Positions 5,369 through 6,141 of a stretch of 6,141 nucleotides of DNA are shown here, piece by piece (positions within the stretch are counted from its first letter, which is position 1; every line of letters starts with the position of its first letter). Origin of the DNA: Desulfobulbus sp. (GTDB lineage Bacteria; Desulfobacterota; Desulfobulbia; Desulfobulbales; Desulfobulbaceae); assembly GCA_030600525.1 (NCBI GenBank), contig JAUVLX010000219.1:1-6141 (forward strand), read 5' to 3'. Position numbers and translations under genes: made by a program. The notes beneath the pieces were generated by a model that saw nothing but the letters and a program-made list of their open reading frames with translations, was not told where the DNA came from and did not search any database.

Positions 5369-5900
5369 TTATTTTTTCAACAACAATATTGGAGTTAGTA
5401 TAAACACAGATGGAGCCTGCAATTTCAAGTGCACTCCTGGCAATTGCAGGGGCATCAAGATCTGAATGCTTAATAAGTGCCGTGGCGGCAGCCTGCGCAT
5501 ACGGACCACCCGAACCTATGGCAAGGATACCGTCATCAGCTTCGATCACGTCACCATTGCCTGAAAGTAAAAGAGAAGATTTACCATCCACAGCTACCAG
5601 CATTGCCTCAAGACGGCGCAACATCTTGTCTGTTCGCCAATCCTTTGCAAGTTCCACTGCAGCCCTCATCAGGTTGCCATTAAACTGTTCAAGCTTCTGT
5701 TCCAGACGATCATAAAGGGTAAAAGCGTCAGCCGTTGCACCAGCAAACCCGGTGATAACCTTATCATGATACAGCCAGCGCACCTTCTTTGCCTGATGTT
5801 TGATAACAGTGGCGCCCAGGGTGACCTGACCGTCCCCGGCAACCACGACTTCTCCTTTATGGCGCAAGGCAACTATAGTTGTAGATCGAATTTTTTTCAT
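5337..5900 (-). CDS. hslV: HslV (ClpQ), threonine peptidase of the HslUV protease
   Basis: HslV is a proteasome-beta-like peptidase that forms two stacked hexamers and degrades substrates fed by HslU. The 187-residue precursor has a short propeptide MKKIRS before TTIVALR, so Thr7 should become the catalytic Thr1 after processing. The expected partners are present: GDGQVT (precursor 22-27), Lys39 (mature Lys33) and Gly51 (mature Gly45) in ITGFAGATADAF. Other conserved blocks are AVELAKDWRTDKMLRRLEAM, LSGNGDV and AIGSGGPYAQAAA. Family members usually stop soon after the NIVVE segment. Here about ten extra residues (NDERTELTYP) follow, encoded partly in the 32-base overlap with hslU. The ATG at 5900 has only AT-rich sequence upstream and no good Shine-Dalgarno. 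A strong promoter lies 53-81 bases upstream, and xerC is the next gene upstream. Confidence 0.98.
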   Translation of the reverse strand: MKKIRSTTIVALRHKGEVVVAGDGQVTLGATVIKHQAKKVRWLYHDKVITGFAGATADAFTLYDRLEQKLEQFNGNLMRAAVELAKDWRTDKMLRRLEAMLVAVDGKSSLLLSGNGDVIEADDGILAIGSGGPYAQAAATALIKHSDLDAPAIARSALEIAGSICVYTNSNIVVEKINDERTELTYP

Positions 5901-5952
5901 AATTTTTTAAAAAGATATTTTCAACATTGGTAACGATTCACAGCGCTGGGCA

Positions 5953-5981
5953 ATTATAAGCACTCAGCATCCAAGAGTCAA
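5953..5981 (-). promoter_or_regulatory. Near-consensus sigma-70 promoter of hslVU
   Basis: On the minus strand TTGACT (5976-5981) is followed by exactly 17 bases and TATAAT (5953-5958). The -10 is perfect and the -35 differs from TTGACA only at the last base. Initiation is expected near base 5946, giving a leader of about 46 bases before the hslV ATG. A self-complementary CAGCGCTG (5941-5948) sits at the predicted start site. I see no sigma-32-type -10 (CCCCAT-like) and no CIRCE element, so constitutive housekeeping expression is the simplest reading, possibly in addition to read-through from xerC. Confidence 0.85.
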
Positions 5982-6039
5982 TCCCCTGTTCATCCTTCAG
6001 CAAGTCACGTTTTTCTTCAGGATTGCAGAGGTCTGTGCA

Positions 6040-6141
6040 TTATTTACTTTCCTCCCCAAGATCAGGGAGCTGTGCTTTGGGATGGGCCTTATCATAGACA
6101 AGGGTGAGATGCTCCACATTAACATGGGTATATTTCTGAGT
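6040..6141 (-). CDS. xerC: C-terminal end of XerC-type tyrosine recombinase (partial)
   Basis: A minus-strand frame enters from the right edge and stops at TAA (6040-6042), giving 33 residues that begin TQKYTHVNVEHLTLVYDKAH. The TQ-x-YTHV block holds the active-site tyrosine (fourth visible residue) that links covalently to DNA, and the following H-x-x-LTLVYDKAHP is typical of XerC/XerD ends. XerC works with XerD at the dif site to resolve chromosome dimers. The remaining motifs (R-K-HxxR-H/W) lie outside the window. XerC is preferred over XerD or another integrase because xerC next to hslVU is a common bacterial arrangement. It ends 139 bases before hslV. Confidence 0.9.
   Translation of the reverse strand, partial: TQKYTHVNVEHLTLVYDKAHPKAQLPDLGEESK

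Noticed and set aside
1..6141. CRISPR array, tRNA, rRNA or complete mobile element
   Set aside because: No regularly spaced repeats, no cloverleaf or rRNA-like sequence, and no transposase or terminal inverted repeats were seen. XerC is a housekeeping recombinase here.

Overview
The window reads as chromosomal DNA of a moderate-GC Gram-negative bacterium. The best guess is a deltaproteobacterium of the Desulfobulbales/Desulfotalea kind. This guess rests on remembered family flavour (the HslV/HslU sequence types, the xerC-hslV-hslU order, a bacterial RRM protein beside a DeaD helicase, GGGGACA-type hairpins) and no search was run.

Layout. Bases 3-206 hold the 3' end of an unrecognised plus-strand gene, followed by about 560 bases without a convincing gene that end in an orphan intrinsic terminator. 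A plus-strand block of three RNA-binding genes follows: a CspA-type cold-shock protein (765-965, probably from a TTG start) with a strong terminator; a DeaD/CsdA DEAD-box RNA helicase with a C-terminal DbpA-type RNA-binding domain (1094-2803); and a 92-residue single-RRM protein (2909-3187). The minus strand carries the rest: the last 33 codons of a XerC-type tyrosine recombinase (6040-6141), a near-consensus sigma-70 promoter, hslV (5337-5900) and hslU (3944-5368) overlapping by 32 bases, an imperfect palindrome that probably terminates hslU, and a 176-residue protein with two zinc ribbons (3281-3811). That gene converges on the RRM gene across a 16-bp inverted repeat.

How they work together. 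csp, deaD and the RRM gene fit a cold-adaptation or RNA-remodelling neighbourhood: single-strand RNA chaperone, helicase and RRM protein. Hairpins lie between all three, so expression may depend on RNA structure. HslV and HslU form the two-part ATP-dependent protease HslUV (ClpQY). XerC is its usual neighbour and resolves chromosome dimers.

No wholly new system is evident. The least ordinary items are the hairpin-rich cold-shock cluster, the orphan terminator and possible small RNA before csp, the hslV/hslU overlap with an enlarged acidic HslU linker, and the double zinc-ribbon protein next to hslU.
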